Positions 17,992 through 26,696 are shown, counted from the stretch's first letter. The stretch: 64,000 bases of DNA from Cellulomonas gilvus ATCC 13127 (GCF_000218545.1 NC_015671.1:2480001-2544000); one strand, 5' to 3'. Program-made: numbers and translations. The notes: a model not told the origin generated them from the letters alone.

Positions 17992-19011
17992 ATGTCCCGC
18001 ACGGTCGCCGCCCGACGACGCCCGCCGCACGCGATCGCGGCCGCCTGCGTGGTCGCGGCCACGCTCCTTCTGCCGGCCGGGTGCACCGCCGCGGCGGAGG
18101 CTGGCACGCGCGCCGCGGCGACGTCGTCCGCGACGGCGCCGCGACCGACACCCCCACCCTCGGCCCCGGCACGTCCGGCTCCCGCGCCCGGCCCGTCCGC
18201 GACTCCGCACGCGACCACGGCGCCGCGCCCGGGCTCGGCTCTCGCCACGCTCGCGCAGCTGGACGTCAAGGGCCGTGCGCCGCTCACGGGGTACGACCGC
18301 GCGCGGTTCGGCTACGAGGACGGGGATCTGGACGGCGACGGCTGCGACACGCGCAACGAGATCCTGCGGCGGGACCTGGTGGCGGTGACCCTGCGCCCGG
18401 ACGGCTGCCTCGTCGACTCGGGCGTCCTCGCCGATCCGTACTCGGGGCGCACGATCGCGTTCGAACGTGGGGTGCAGACGTCGCCGCTCGTGCAGATCGA
18501 CCACGTCGTCGCGCTCGCCGACGCGTGGCAGAAGGGTGCGCAGCGCTGGGACGCCGCCACGTCCGAGCGCTTCGGGAACGACCCGCTCAACCTGCTCGCG
18601 GTGGACGGCCCGCTCAACCAGCGCAAGGGCGCGGGAGATGCGGCGACCTGGCTGCCGCCGCACAAGGCGTTCCGCTGCGCGTACGTCGCGCGGCAGGTCG
18701 CGGTCAAGCACGAGTACGGGCTGTGGGTCACCGCCGCCGAGCGCGACGCCATGACGCGCGTCCTGACGGCCTGCCCCGACGAGCCGCTGCCCGACGCGTC
18801 CGGTCCGGCGCCGCGCAGCCCCGCCTCCCCGGGCCCGGCCGTGCCGAGCGCACCCGCGCCCGGGTCACCCGCGCCGACGCCGCCGGCCGACGCGCCGTAC
18901 TACGCGAGCTGCGCCGAGGCCCGCGCCGCCGGTGTGACGCCGCTGCACCGGGGAACGCCCGGCTACCGGCCGGAGATGGACGGCGACGGCGACGGGATCG
19001 CCTGCGAGTAG
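17992..19011 (+). CDS. Secreted lipoprotein nuclease: HNH (DUF1524-type) plus excalibur domain
   Basis: The 339-residue protein begins with a lipoprotein signal (AAACVVAATLLLPAGC, lipobox LPAG|C near residue 30) and a Pro/Ala/Thr-rich linker. The HNH nuclease domain follows, about residues 85-265, with QIDHVVALADAWQKGAQRW, NDPLNLLAVDGPLNQRKG and WLPPHKAFRCAYVARQV. A second proline-rich linker leads to a C-terminal excalibur domain (YYASCAEARAAG...DGDGDGIACE) predicted to bind calcium. Proteins of this build are thought to be surface nucleases used for nutrient scavenging or DNA turnover. The gene is 153 bp downstream of dinB, with no sign of an SOS box of its own. Confidence 0.9.
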   Translation: MSRTVAARRRPPHAIAAACVVAATLLLPAGCTAAAEAGTRAAATSSATAPRPTPPPSAPARPAPAPGPSATPHATTAPRPGSALATLAQLDVKGRAPLTGYDRARFGYEDGDLDGDGCDTRNEILRRDLVAVTLRPDGCLVDSGVLADPYSGRTIAFERGVQTSPLVQIDHVVALADAWQKGAQRWDAATSERFGNDPLNLLAVDGPLNQRKGAGDAATWLPPHKAFRCAYVARQVAVKHEYGLWVTAAERDAMTRVLTACPDEPLPDASGPAPRSPASPGPAVPSAPAPGSPAPTPPADAPYYASCAEARAAGVTPLHRGTPGYRPEMDGDGDGIACE

Positions 19012-19106
19012 GAGACGGCCCGGAGCTCACGACTGTCCGACCCACCTCCGCCCGCTCCCCGCGGCCGTCCGGGCCACCCCCGATCCTGGGCAGCGACTCC
19101 TCCACC

Positions 19107-20078
19107 GTGCCGAGCTACGTGGCCCGGTTCCCCGTGCCGGGCGACCCGGGGGCGGGCATCGAGCCGCCGGCAGCGCCCGACGACCCGGCGACCAACCCGG
19201 AGACCGAGCCCGTGGTGGCCCGCCCGGCGACCGTCACCGTCGCACCCCTGTCGCGCGTCTACGGCACGGCCGGAACCGTCAGGGTCCAGGTCACCGCCGG
19301 GGCCGGCGCGACGCCGACCGGCACCGTGCAGATCCGCAAGGGCACCGCGGTGCTCGGGTCCGCGACGCTCGACAGCGCGGGCGTCGCGCGTGTCCGGCTG
19401 CCCGCGACGCTCGCGCGGGCGACGCACACGCTCACGGTCGCGTACTCGGGAGACGCGACGACGAGCCCTGCGGCCGTGAGCCTGACCGTCACGGTCGCCA
19501 GGGTGACCCCGCGCCTGACCGCGAGCGCGCCGCCGCTGCGGTACGGCACGGCGGGGACGCTGACGGTCGTCGTCGGCGCCGGCGCGGGCGACCGCACGGG
19601 CACCGTCCGGCTCGAGGACCTCACCGCAGGGTCCGTGCGCACGGGCACGCTGAGGAACGGCACGGTTGCGTTCACCCTGCCGAAGACGATGCGGCCGGGT
19701 GAGCACGTGCTCCGCGTCACGTACCTCGGCTCGTCCACCGTCGCTCCGGCCACGACGACGCTGCGGGTCACGGTGCGCAAGGCCGTGTCACGCACCACGG
19801 TCCAGGTGCCGGCCGGAACGGTCCGCGCCGGCACGCAGGCCGTGCTGACCGGGCGGGTCACCGCCCCGGGGGTGACGGCCCGGGGCACCGTCACGATCCG
19901 CGTGCGGTCCGCCGCGGGTGCGGTCGTGGCGACGCGCACGGCGACGCTCACGAGCACGGGGAGCTACCGCGTGGTGCTCCCGGCGTTGCGGGCCGGGTCG
20001 TACACGGTCGTCGCGCAGTACGCGGGCAGCGCGACTGTCTCCGCGTCGCACGTCGGCGCACGGCTCTCGGTGCGCTGA
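19107..20078 (+). pseudogene. Ig-like repeat protein fragment without signal peptide
   Basis: The reading frame encodes three bacterial Ig-like domains in tandem: VTVAPLSRVYGTAGTVRV, LTASAPPLRYGTAGTLTV and TTVQVPAGTVRAGTQAVLTG mark their starts. Such domains belong to secreted or surface proteins, yet no signal peptide or membrane segment precedes them. The first possible start after the HNH stop is GTG 19107, with no ribosome binding site, although the frame is open across and upstream of the HNH gene end. The likeliest reading is the 3' remnant of a larger secreted protein whose front was lost. A small cytoplasmic protein starting at 19107, or a frameshifted tail, are alternatives. A strong terminator follows. 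Confidence 0.5.
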
Positions 20079-20091
20079 CGCACCCACGCGC

Positions 20092-20125
20092 GGCGGGGTC
20101 GTCCGGTTCGCCGGGCGGCCCCGCC
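20092..20125 (+). terminator. Stem-loop terminator with UUCG tetraloop
   Basis: A 15-bp stem (20092-20106 with 20111-20125, two G-U pairs) closes on a TTCG tetraloop 13 bp after the Ig-repeat stop. There is no U tract, but stability should be high. It separates the Ig fragment from the ABC-F leader. Confidence 0.75.
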
Positions 20126-20204
20126 GCCGTGAGTAAACCGTTGGAACCGCCGCCCGGGACGTGCGAAGGTGCGACGTCCTTGCCGCCTGACGAAGGTCGT
20201 GATC

Positions 20205-20243
20205 ATGACGGGCATGCCGTCCGCGCCGAGCCCCGCGCGCTGA
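20205..20243 (+). CDS. Twelve-codon upstream ORF (candidate leader peptide) before the ABC-F gene
   Basis: ATG 20205 to TGA 20241-20243 encodes [18 protein letters not shown] ribosome binding site lies about 8 nt upstream. It sits 70 nt before the ABC-F gene. Antibiotic-resistance ABC-F genes are often induced by ribosome stalling on such short leaders, so an attenuation role is proposed. Translation is not shown by the sequence alone. Confidence 0.45.
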   Translation: MTGMPSAPSPAR

Positions 20244-20313
20244 CCCCACGCCCCGCCGCACCTGCGGCCCGGGCAGGACGGTCGCGCGCACCCCGCCGAC
20301 CCGTGGAGCCCGC

Positions 20314-21942
20314 ATGTCATCCTTCGATCCCGCACGCCCCGGCCCGTCCGTCCTGCCGACGCGGTCCGCCGTCACGTTCACCGACGTCACCCTGGTCCGC
20401 GCCGACGGCACCGTGACCCTCGACGCCGTCTCCGGCACGTTCGGCCCGGGCCGGACGGGCCTGGTCGGCGCGAACGGCTCCGGCAAGTCCACGCTCCTGC
20501 AGATCGCCGCCGGAGCGCTGCATCCCACCTCGGGCACCGTCACCGTCGCCGGCGACGTGGCCCTGCTCCCCCAGTCCGTCGCGCTCGACCAGGACCGCCG
20601 CGTCGCGGACCTCCTGGGCGTGGGCCGCACGCTCGACGCGCTGCGCGCGATCGAGTCCGGCTCGGTCGACGAGGCCGACTTCGATGCCGTCGGCGACGAC
20701 TGGGACGTCGAGGCGCGCTCGGCGGACGCGCTGCGGCCGCTCGGGCTCTCCCCGGCGGACCTCGAGCGCCCCGTCGGGACACTGTCGGGCGGCGAGGCCG
20801 TGCTCGTCGCGGTCACCGGGCTGCGCCTGCGCCGGGCCGCGGTGACGCTGCTCGACGAGCCGACCAACAACCTCGACCGCACGGCGCGCGCCGCGGTGCG
20901 CGACCTGGTCCGCACGTGGCCCGGCGCGCTCGTCGTCGTCTCGCACGACACGGCGCTCCTCGAGGAGATGGACGAGACCGCCGAGCTGTACGCGCACCGG
21001 CTGTCGGTGCACGGCGGGCCGTACTCGGCATGGCGCGCGCGGCTCGAGGTCGAGCAGTCCGCGGCGGCGCAGGCCGCACGGACGGCGGACCAGCAGGTGC
21101 GCGTCGAACGGCGGCTCCGGATCGAGACGGAGACGAAGATCGCGCGCCGGGCCCGGATCGGCCGGTCGATGGCCGAGAACGCGAAGGCGGCGCCGATCGT
21201 CCTCAACTCCTGGGCGGCCAAGGCCGAGGTGACCGCAGGTCGGCAGCGGCGTGGCGCGGACGACCGGGTCGCCGCGGCACGCGCCGCCGCGGGGGCTGCC
21301 GCTTCGCGGGTCCGGGACGACGAGTCGGTGCGGCTCGACCTGCCCGACCCGGACGTCCCACGCGGTCGGCGGATCGCCGAGCTGCGCGGGTTCGCGAGCG
21401 GCGCCGCGCCCGTGGTGCTCCAGGGACCCGAGCGCGTCGCGCTGGTGGGCCGCAACGGCGTCGGCAAGACCACGTTGCTGGAGGGCCTTGTGCACGGCAG
21501 GGGCCCGGGCGCGCTGCGCACCGACCGTGTCGGCTACCTGCCGCAGCGCTCGTCCCACCTGGACGACGACGCGAGCGCGCTGGCCGTCGTCGGCGCAGCC
21601 GCACCGGGAGTGCCGGACCGAGAGCTGCGCAATCGGCTGGCCCGGCTGCTGCTGCGGGGGGACACGGTGCACCGGCCGATCGGCACGCTGTCCGGCGGTG
21701 AGCGGTTCCGCGTGTCGCTCGGGCGGCTCCTGCTGGCCGACCCGGCACCGCAGCTCCTGGTGCTCGACGAGCCGACCAACGACCTGGACCTCACCACGGT
21801 GGACCAGCTCGTCGACGCGCTCGCGGCCTACCGCGGTGCGGTGCTCGTGGTCAGCCATGACGACGCGTTCCTCGCGCGGATCGGCCTGGACCGCCGCATC
21901 GAGCTGCGGGCGGACGGCGCGCTCCACGCGGTCGACGCCTGA
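20314..21942 (+). CDS. ABC-F family ATP-binding protein (ribosome-associated)
   Basis: The 542-residue protein has two ABC domains and no membrane helices, the ABC-F layout. Walker A motifs are GANGSGKST (near residue 53) and GRNGVGKTT; signature motifs are LSGGE in both halves; Walker B motifs are [10 protein letters not shown] and [10 protein letters not shown]. The charged interdomain linker with [24 protein letters not shown] corresponds to the P-site tRNA interaction motif region. ABC-F proteins bind the ribosomal E site and either protect against antibiotics or rescue stalled ribosomes. The upstream 12-codon ORF and the downstream convergent MATE exporter suggest a drug-response neighbourhood, which is inference. 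Confidence 0.93.
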   Translation: MSSFDPARPGPSVLPTRSAVTFTDVTLVRADGTVTLDAVSGTFGPGRTGLVGANGSGKSTLLQIAAGALHPTSGTVTVAGDVALLPQSVALDQDRRVADLLGVGRTLDALRAIESGSVDEADFDAVGDDWDVEARSADALRPLGLSPADLERPVGTLSGGEAVLVAVTGLRLRRAAVTLLDEPTNNLDRTARAAVRDLVRTWPGALVVVSHDTALLEEMDETAELYAHRLSVHGGPYSAWRARLEVEQSAAAQAARTADQQVRVERRLRIETETKIARRARIGRSMAENAKAAPIVLNSWAAKAEVTAGRQRRGADDRVAAARAAAGAAASRVRDDESVRLDLPDPDVPRGRRIAELRGFASGAAPVVLQGPERVALVGRNGVGKTTLLEGLVHGRGPGALRTDRVGYLPQRSSHLDDDASALAVVGAAAPGVPDRELRNRLARLLLRGDTVHRPIGTLSGGERFRVSLGRLLLADPAPQLLVLDEPTNDLDLTTVDQLVDALAAYRGAVLVVSHDDAFLARIGLDRRIELRADGALHAVDA

Positions 21943-21952
21943 CCCGCCCGGG

Positions 21953-21983
21953 CCCGGCCGTGGCGGCGCACGCCACGGCCGGG
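21953..21983. terminator. Bidirectional stem-loop between ABC-F and MATE genes
   Basis: A perfect 12-bp inverted repeat (21953-21964 with 21972-21983) with a 7-nt loop lies between the convergent stops at 21942 and 21990. It is placed to terminate both genes. Confidence 0.8.
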
Positions 21984-21989
21984 TGCCGC

Positions 21990-23477
21990 TCAGCCCGCGT
22001 GCTCGAGCCGGGGGCGCGCGTCGTCCTCGTCGCCGGTCGGCGGCTCGTCGGGGTCGCGCGGGTGCGGGATCACCGCCTCGACGACGACCGAGCCCTCGGC
22101 GGGCCCCTCGACCACCATGGGTTCCGACCGCGGCGCGCTCGTGCGGCCGAGCGCGCCGAGCGCACGCTGCGCGCGCACGTAGGCGGGGATGAGCAGCACG
22201 ACCGCGCCGATCCAGGCGAGCGGGTTGCTCCAGACCACGCCGGCGTACCCGAACGCCGCACCGAGCACGATCGCCGCACCCACGCGCATCGCGAGCTCGA
22301 GCACGCCCGTCATCGTCGGGACGAACGACTGGCCAAGCCCCTGCAGCGCGCCGCGCAGCACGAACAGGACGCCGAGCACGGCGTACATCGCGCCGTTGAC
22401 GGTCAGGAACAGCGCGGCCATCTCGACCACGCGCTCCTCGCCCGGGCCCACGAACATCTCCACGAGCGTGGCGCCGCACGTGATCAGCACGGCCGCGAGC
22501 AGCGCGGCGCCGACGACCGCCATCACGACGCCCTGGGTCACCCCGCGGCGGATCCGGTCGGACCGGCCCGCACCGTGGTTCTGCGCCGCGAACGTGGACA
22601 CCGCGAGGCCGAGCGACGCCAGGAGGGCGACCGCCAGGCCGTCCACCCGCGCGGCCGTGGTGTACGCCGCGACCGCGTCCGAGCCGAGCTCGTTCAGACG
22701 CAGCTGCACCACGAGCGTGCCGATCGCGATGATCGACGACTGGAAGCCCATCGGGAGCCCGAGGCGCAGGTGCGCCACCACGTCGGCGCGGTGGACGTGC
22801 CAGTCCTCGCGGTGGACGTGCAGCGCGGGGACACGGCGGCGGACGTACGCCAGGCACAGCAGCACCGAGACGGCCTGCGAGATCACGGTCGCGAGCGCTG
22901 CACCACCGACGCCCGTGCCCAGTCCGCGCACCAGCCCGACCACGAGGACCACGTTGAGCGCGCAGCTCACGGTGAGGAAGAGCAACGGGGTCCGCGAGTC
23001 GCCGATCGCTCGGATGATCGCCGCGAGGTAGTTGTAGAACATCGTCACGGTGGACCCGGCGAAGCTGACCAGGGCGAAGGTGCGCGCCTCGGGCAGCAGG
23101 TCCGCGGGGGTGCGCAGCAGGTGGAGCGCCGGGTCGACCATGAGCACCGCGACCGCCATCAGCACCACGCTCGCGCCCGCGGTCAGGAGGGTGCCCGTCG
23201 CGACGGACCGGCGCACCGCGCGCGCGTCGCCCGCGCCGAACGCCTGGGCCGTCGGGATCGCAAAGCCCGTGGTCATGCCCCACGCGGCGCCGAGCAGCAG
23301 GAACAGGAGGCTGCCGACCACGCCGACCGCGGCGAGCGACGTCACGCCCAACGATCGGCCGACCACGAAGGCATCGGCGACCTGGTACAGCTGCTGGACG
23401 ACGCTGCCGATCAGCAGCGGGACGGCGAAGGCAAGGATGACGCGCCAAGGGCGGCCGGTCGTGAGGACCTTGGCCAT
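21990..23477 (-). CDS. MATE family multidrug efflux transporter
   Basis: The 495-residue membrane protein has about 12 predicted helices in two homologous halves. Typical MATE sequence is seen in AVPLLIGSVVQQLYQVADAFVVGRSLG at the start, and in LGLPMGFQSSIIAIGTLVVQLRLNELG at the start of the second half. MATE carriers expel cationic drugs using Na+ or H+ gradients. A hydrophilic 50-residue tail rich in Asp, Glu and Pro follows the last helix. The start ATG at 23477 gives MAKVLTTGRPWRVI, as in relatives. It converges on the ABC-F gene. A degenerate 44-bp tandem repeat lies about 90-240 bp upstream, in the likely promoter region. Confidence 0.93.
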   Translation of the reverse strand: MAKVLTTGRPWRVILAFAVPLLIGSVVQQLYQVADAFVVGRSLGVTSLAAVGVVGSLLFLLLGAAWGMTTGFAIPTAQAFGAGDARAVRRSVATGTLLTAGASVVLMAVAVLMVDPALHLLRTPADLLPEARTFALVSFAGSTVTMFYNYLAAIIRAIGDSRTPLLFLTVSCALNVVLVVGLVRGLGTGVGGAALATVISQAVSVLLCLAYVRRRVPALHVHREDWHVHRADVVAHLRLGLPMGFQSSIIAIGTLVVQLRLNELGSDAVAAYTTAARVDGLAVALLASLGLAVSTFAAQNHGAGRSDRIRRGVTQGVVMAVVGAALLAAVLITCGATLVEMFVGPGEERVVEMAALFLTVNGAMYAVLGVLFVLRGALQGLGQSFVPTMTGVLELAMRVGAAIVLGAAFGYAGVVWSNPLAWIGAVVLLIPAYVRAQRALGALGRTSAPRSEPMVVEGPAEGSVVVEAVIPHPRDPDEPPTGDEDDARPRLEHAG

Positions 23478-23552
23478 GAGGTGCTCCGAGGTGGTGCGGG
23501 TCGGGTGGGGACGAGCGCCCGGGCGGGGGCTGACCGACGCGACGCTCCCCCG

Positions 23553-23558
23553 ATCGTA
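23553..23558 (-). promoter_or_regulatory. Possible -10 element for the MATE gene
   Basis: On the minus strand TACGAT lies 76 bp before the MATE start codon in otherwise GC-rich DNA. It fits TANNNT, but no matching -35 is seen. Confidence 0.3.
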
Positions 23559-23566
23559 TCGTTACG

Positions 23567-23697
23567 ACCCGCACTGGACTGAGCCCTTTTCCGTCATGCA
23601 CTGCCACGCGACCCGCGCTGGACTGAGCTCTGTTCCGTCACGGTCCGCCAGGCGACCGCGCTGTACCGAGCCCGCCTTCGCCGCGCGTCGCCAGGCG
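23567..23697. repeat. Degenerate 44-bp tandem repeat upstream of the MATE gene
   Basis: Three head-to-tail copies begin at 23567, 23611 and 23655, each starting ACC(C)GCRCTG and ending near CCAGGCG or CCACGCG. Copies one and two share GGACTGAGC and TTCCGTCA. A partial fourth copy starts at 23698. Together with flanking DNA they fill the 300-bp gap between the MATE and STAS genes, where no coding sequence is seen. Confidence 0.7.
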
Positions 23698-23777
23698 ACC
23701 CGCAAGCCCGCACGGTCGCCACACACACCATCGCCGGCTACGCGCCACACGCCCCACGGACGCCGCTCGATCGGCCC

Positions 23778-24110
23778 TCAGACGGCGGCGGCGACCTCGT
23801 CAGCGTCGCGGAGCAGGCTGCCCGCGCCGATCATCTCGAGGACATCCCGGAGCACGCGCCCCGGGTCGCGGAGCGAGAGGTCCATGCGCGCCTCGTCGGC
23901 TGCACGCTTCATCTGCATGACAAAGGCGATGCCGGACGAGTCGACGAACGTCGCCTCGGTCGCGTCGACCACGATGGGTGCGTCCGCGGTCAGCGCGGTG
24001 GCCATCGACAGGCTCGCCTGCTCGCGCAGCGCGACGTCGATCTCCCCGACCAGCCTGACGAGCGTCGTGCCGGGACCCGCCTCGACGCGGATCTCGCCCA
24101 TTGCCGCCAC
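23778..24110 (-). CDS. STAS domain protein (anti-sigma factor antagonist)
   Basis: The 110-residue protein is a single STAS domain. The core is TTLVRLVGEIDVALREQA, then PIVVDATEATFVDSSGIAFVMQMKRAADEA, where the DSSG serine is the usual phosphorylation site of anti-anti-sigma factors such as RsbV and SpoIIAA. In partner-switching systems the unphosphorylated form binds an anti-sigma kinase and frees a sigma factor. GTG 24110 is preferred because AGGAG lies 5 nt upstream; an ATG three codons later is the alternative. No anti-sigma kinase or sigma factor is adjacent, so the partner must be encoded elsewhere. The gene sits alone next to a tandem-repeat tract. Confidence 0.9.
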   Translation of the reverse strand: MAAMGEIRVEAGPGTTLVRLVGEIDVALREQASLSMATALTADAPIVVDATEATFVDSSGIAFVMQMKRAADEARMDLSLRDPGRVLRDVLEMIGAGSLLRDADEVAAAV

Positions 24111-24199
24111 GGTCTCTCCTCGCTCATCGCAGCCGATCGACACACGGCCCTTGTGACCATACGCGCACTTCGCGAAAGTGCCAGTCCCGCACACCACGC

Positions 24200-24680
24200 T
24201 CCTCCTTCCGAACGAGCCAGCCATCGGACCCGTTCCACCAGCACCGCACCCTGGCACCCGTACCCGAGCCCGCCCTTGCGCCTGCGCCGGACCCCGCGCC
24301 AGCACCGTGTCCGCACGCCGCCGGCATCCGAACCGCCGCACCCCACTCGTGTCCCGCACCCGCACCCCACTCGTGTCCCGCACCGCACCCGCACCGCGCC
24401 CGCACCGCGCCCACATGCGACCCGAGCCCGCACCTGACCCGCGTCTGCGTCCGACCTGCGCCGCACCCGCGCGGTCTCCGTACCCGCGACCGCACCCGCG
24501 CGGCGCCCGTACCCGCGACCACACCCGCGCGTCGCCCGTACCCGCGACCACACCCGCGCGGCGCCCGTACCCGCGACCACACCCGCGCGGCGCCCGTACC
24601 CGCGACCACACCCGGCGCATGCCCGCACGCGCGTCCGCACCCCGCCCGCATCCGACCCGCGCCCGACACTCCGGCCGACG
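24200..24680. repeat. C-rich tandem-repeat tract with a 29-bp core unit
   Basis: The plus strand is strongly C-rich (minus strand G-rich). The clearest part is a 29-bp unit, beginning CCCGCGACC and ending GCGCCCGTA, repeated at 24483, 24512, 24541 and 24570, with a diverged fifth copy from 24599. A different shorter repeat with CCCCACTCGTGTCCCGCAC occurs twice at about 24341-24385. There are no unique spacers, so this is not a CRISPR array. Open frames through it are low-complexity and look accidental. The minus strand has many GGG runs that could form G-quadruplexes. Confidence 0.8.
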
Positions 24681-24850
24681 GTCACAGCACACGATGTGGG
24701 CCGAAAGTCCTCACACCAGGGCAAGCCGGTCAGGTTGCCTTGACCAACGGACTGCATCGCCCCTCGACGACCGGTCCTCCTGGACACCTCGCGGCGGTAC
24801 GTGGCTCACAACTCGACCGCCGCGGGGTGGTTCTCCCCCGCTGGACGCCC
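24681..24850. other. Intergenic DNA between repeat tract and DUF222 gene
   Basis: No gene is seen here. On the minus strand a lower-GC stretch near 24700-24740 contains GAGGACTTTCGGCCC, distantly like a DosR-type site, but the match is weak. The rest has no recognisable signal. Confidence 0.4.
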
Positions 24851-26332
24851 CTAGAACGGTGGCGGTTGGCACGCGCCCGGCCCCGCCCGCGCTCCCGCCG
24901 CCTCCGCCGGCGCGTGGCTCCAGGCCGTGGGCTCCGCCAGCACCGCCTCGGGGTGCACCACGTAGGTGATGCCCGTCCGACTGGTCCAGGCCACTCCACC
25001 ATCGGCGACGCGTCTCACCGTCCAGAGCCCCTGCGTCTTGAGGTCGTGGTGCCGCTTGCACGCGGCGTGCAGGTTGTCAGCGGTCGTCTGCACCGCATCC
25101 GCAGCGTCGTGCCGGTACGGCGTGATGTGGTCGAGCTCGCACGTCGCCGCCGGACGCACGCAGCCCGGGAACGTGCACGTCACGTCGCGCGCGCGCACAT
25201 GAGCACCGAGCGCCGCACCCGGCCGGTAGGCCGTGGAGCCCCGCTCGACCAGCGCACCCGTGCGCGGGTCGGTCAGCAGCCTGCGCCACGTCCCGTCCGC
25301 GGCGATCGCGCGCGCCACGTCGGCGCCGACCGGCCCGTACCCGGCCAGCTCCGCGGGAGCGTCGTCCAGCCCGAGCAAAGTCGTGGCCGCCACCGTGACC
25401 TGGATGTGCGGCTTGACCCGCTGACGCGCGGGCAGCGCGTCGCCGCAGGGCAGCACGCCCGTGCTCGCGATCCCGTCGAAGATCGACACGAACGCATCCG
25501 CACGCCGCTGGTCGAGCGTGCGCGGGTCGATCGCGTCGCGGACGTCCGCCGCTGCGTCCAGCACCGTGCGCACCACGATCGCGTCGGGTGCCGTGAGAAA
25601 CGCGCTGACCCACGCCATGCCGTCGGGCGCCCAGTCCACACGCACGCTCCTGCGCGCGCGTGCCTGCTCGGCGCGCGTGCGCGCCGCGGCCGGGTCGACC
25701 GCGATGACCTCGCGCCGCACGAGCCGTCGCAGCTGCGTGGTCGTCCGGCCGTCGGCACGGCTCATGGCGGCCGACGCGACCCGGCTGCGCGCGGCGCGCA
25801 CGTCGTGCGCATCAGGAAGCTCATCGGTCCCGACCGTCAGCGCGGCGAGCTCGTCCAGCAGCACGTCCACCTTGCGCGCATCCACCACACCGTCCCGCAG
25901 CGCCTCGTCGACCACGGGGAGCTCGCCCAGCCCTTCCGCACGCGCGACGAGCTGCTGCGCAGCAGGCGTCGTCCAGGCCAGCGCCGCAGCCAGCTCCTCG
26001 GGCAGTCCGTCGAGGATGCCGTGGCCGCGCGCGAGCAGCTCCCGCACCACCGCCGCCTGACCCGCGACCGCGAGGCCGATCAGCTGCTGCCAGCCGACCA
26101 CCAGTCCGACCAGATCGACGTCACGCACCTGCGGGACATCCGCAGCTGTCAGGAGCGCGATGAGGTCCGCCGGGCGGACCCGCGGCGCCGGCAGCGTCGC
26201 GAGGTCCTGATCCCACCGCTCGTCGGACGCACCCCCGTCACCCGCGGCCACACTGCGCCCTGGACCGGCTGGTCGCACGACGGCACTGCCGCCAGGCACC
26301 CGAACCCGCCGCTCCGCGACCGACACCGTCAT
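24851..26332 (-). CDS. DUF222 / HNH endonuclease (13E12 repeat family)
   Basis: The 493-residue protein has an N-terminal helical DUF222 domain (about residues 60-330) and a C-terminal HNH nuclease. The HNH core is VTCTFPGCVRPAATCELDHITPYRHDAADAVQ followed by NLHAACKRHHDLKTQGLW, with two CxxC-like metal sites. The family is greatly expanded in actinobacteria and is often damage-inducible; its substrate is unknown. ATG 26332 was chosen because GGGGGTG lies about 5 nt upstream and because an SOS box ends 13 bp before it; upstream in-frame ATGs would put the box inside the gene. A proline-rich tail ends the protein. Confidence 0.9.
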   Translation of the reverse strand: MTVSVAERRVRVPGGSAVVRPAGPGRSVAAGDGGASDERWDQDLATLPAPRVRPADLIALLTAADVPQVRDVDLVGLVVGWQQLIGLAVAGQAAVVRELLARGHGILDGLPEELAAALAWTTPAAQQLVARAEGLGELPVVDEALRDGVVDARKVDVLLDELAALTVGTDELPDAHDVRAARSRVASAAMSRADGRTTTQLRRLVRREVIAVDPAAARTRAEQARARRSVRVDWAPDGMAWVSAFLTAPDAIVVRTVLDAAADVRDAIDPRTLDQRRADAFVSIFDGIASTGVLPCGDALPARQRVKPHIQVTVAATTLLGLDDAPAELAGYGPVGADVARAIAADGTWRRLLTDPRTGALVERGSTAYRPGAALGAHVRARDVTCTFPGCVRPAATCELDHITPYRHDAADAVQTTADNLHAACKRHHDLKTQGLWTVRRVADGGVAWTSRTGITYVVHPEAVLAEPTAWSHAPAEAAGARAGPGACQPPPF

Positions 26333-26344
26333 GCGCTCACCCCC

Positions 26345-26360
26345 TCGAACAAGTGTTCCA
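26345..26360 (-). promoter_or_regulatory. LexA SOS box before the DUF222-HNH gene
   Basis: On the plus strand TCGAACAAGTGTTCCA matches TCGAAC-N4-GTTCGA at 11 of 12 positions. It lies 13 bp before the gene start on the minus strand. 13E12-family genes in mycobacteria are also known to carry such boxes. Confidence 0.75.
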
Positions 26361-26445
26361 TCGACCACTGACATGCCCTCCACCTCGCGGCGTCCGCACG
26401 ACGCGAGGTCCATGCACGACAGACGGCGGAGCACGTGAGTGCACC

Positions 26446-26598
26446 TCAGGAACGGCTGGACCGCCGCAGCGACGTCGCGCGACGGGCGCCCTTTCGGGCA
26501 GCGAGCCACGTCGAGACCGCCGCAGCGACGAGAGCCACAGATGCGACGACGTGGCTCATACGCGACGAGGCAGCTGGAGCGAGGCGCCCGACCGACAT
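26446..26598 (-). CDS. Possible small membrane protein, 50 residues
   Basis: The frame encodes one hydrophobic helix (HVVASVALVAAAVSTWLAA) followed by an Arg/Lys-rich tail. GGGGTG precedes ATG 26598 by about 3 nt, which is too close for a good ribosome binding site. The pattern of a helix plus positive tail is reasonable for a real small protein, but in DNA this GC-rich it can arise by chance. It otherwise occupies a 340-bp gap with no other visible gene. Confidence 0.2.
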   Translation of the reverse strand: MSVGRLAPAASSRMSHVVASVALVAAAVSTWLAARKGARRATSLRRSSRS

Positions 26599-26696
26599 CG
26601 CACCCCGCAGGTACCGCGTCGCGGAATGGCGCGTCACGCGAGCGGGGCGCACGGCCGACGCGGCGGCCCACGGGGCCCGGGCCCGGGAACGACGAA

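Noticed and set aside
20317..23607. Minus-strand open frame of 1096 codons
   Set aside because: It runs antisense through the ABC-F gene and out of frame through the MATE gene. Both of those have clear motifs; this one has none.
24483..24627. 29-bp repeats taken as a possible CRISPR array
   Set aside because: The units are directly adjacent with no unique spacers, and no cas gene is near.
23778..24692. STAS gene extended upstream through the repeat tract to give 304 codons
   Set aside because: The added part is low-complexity repeat translation. A GTG with a good AGGAG site at 24110 gives a normal-length STAS protein.
24700..24740. DosR-like motif GAGGACTTTCGGCCC
   Set aside because: It is only a half match to the known palindrome and lies downstream of the DUF222 gene rather than in a clear promoter.
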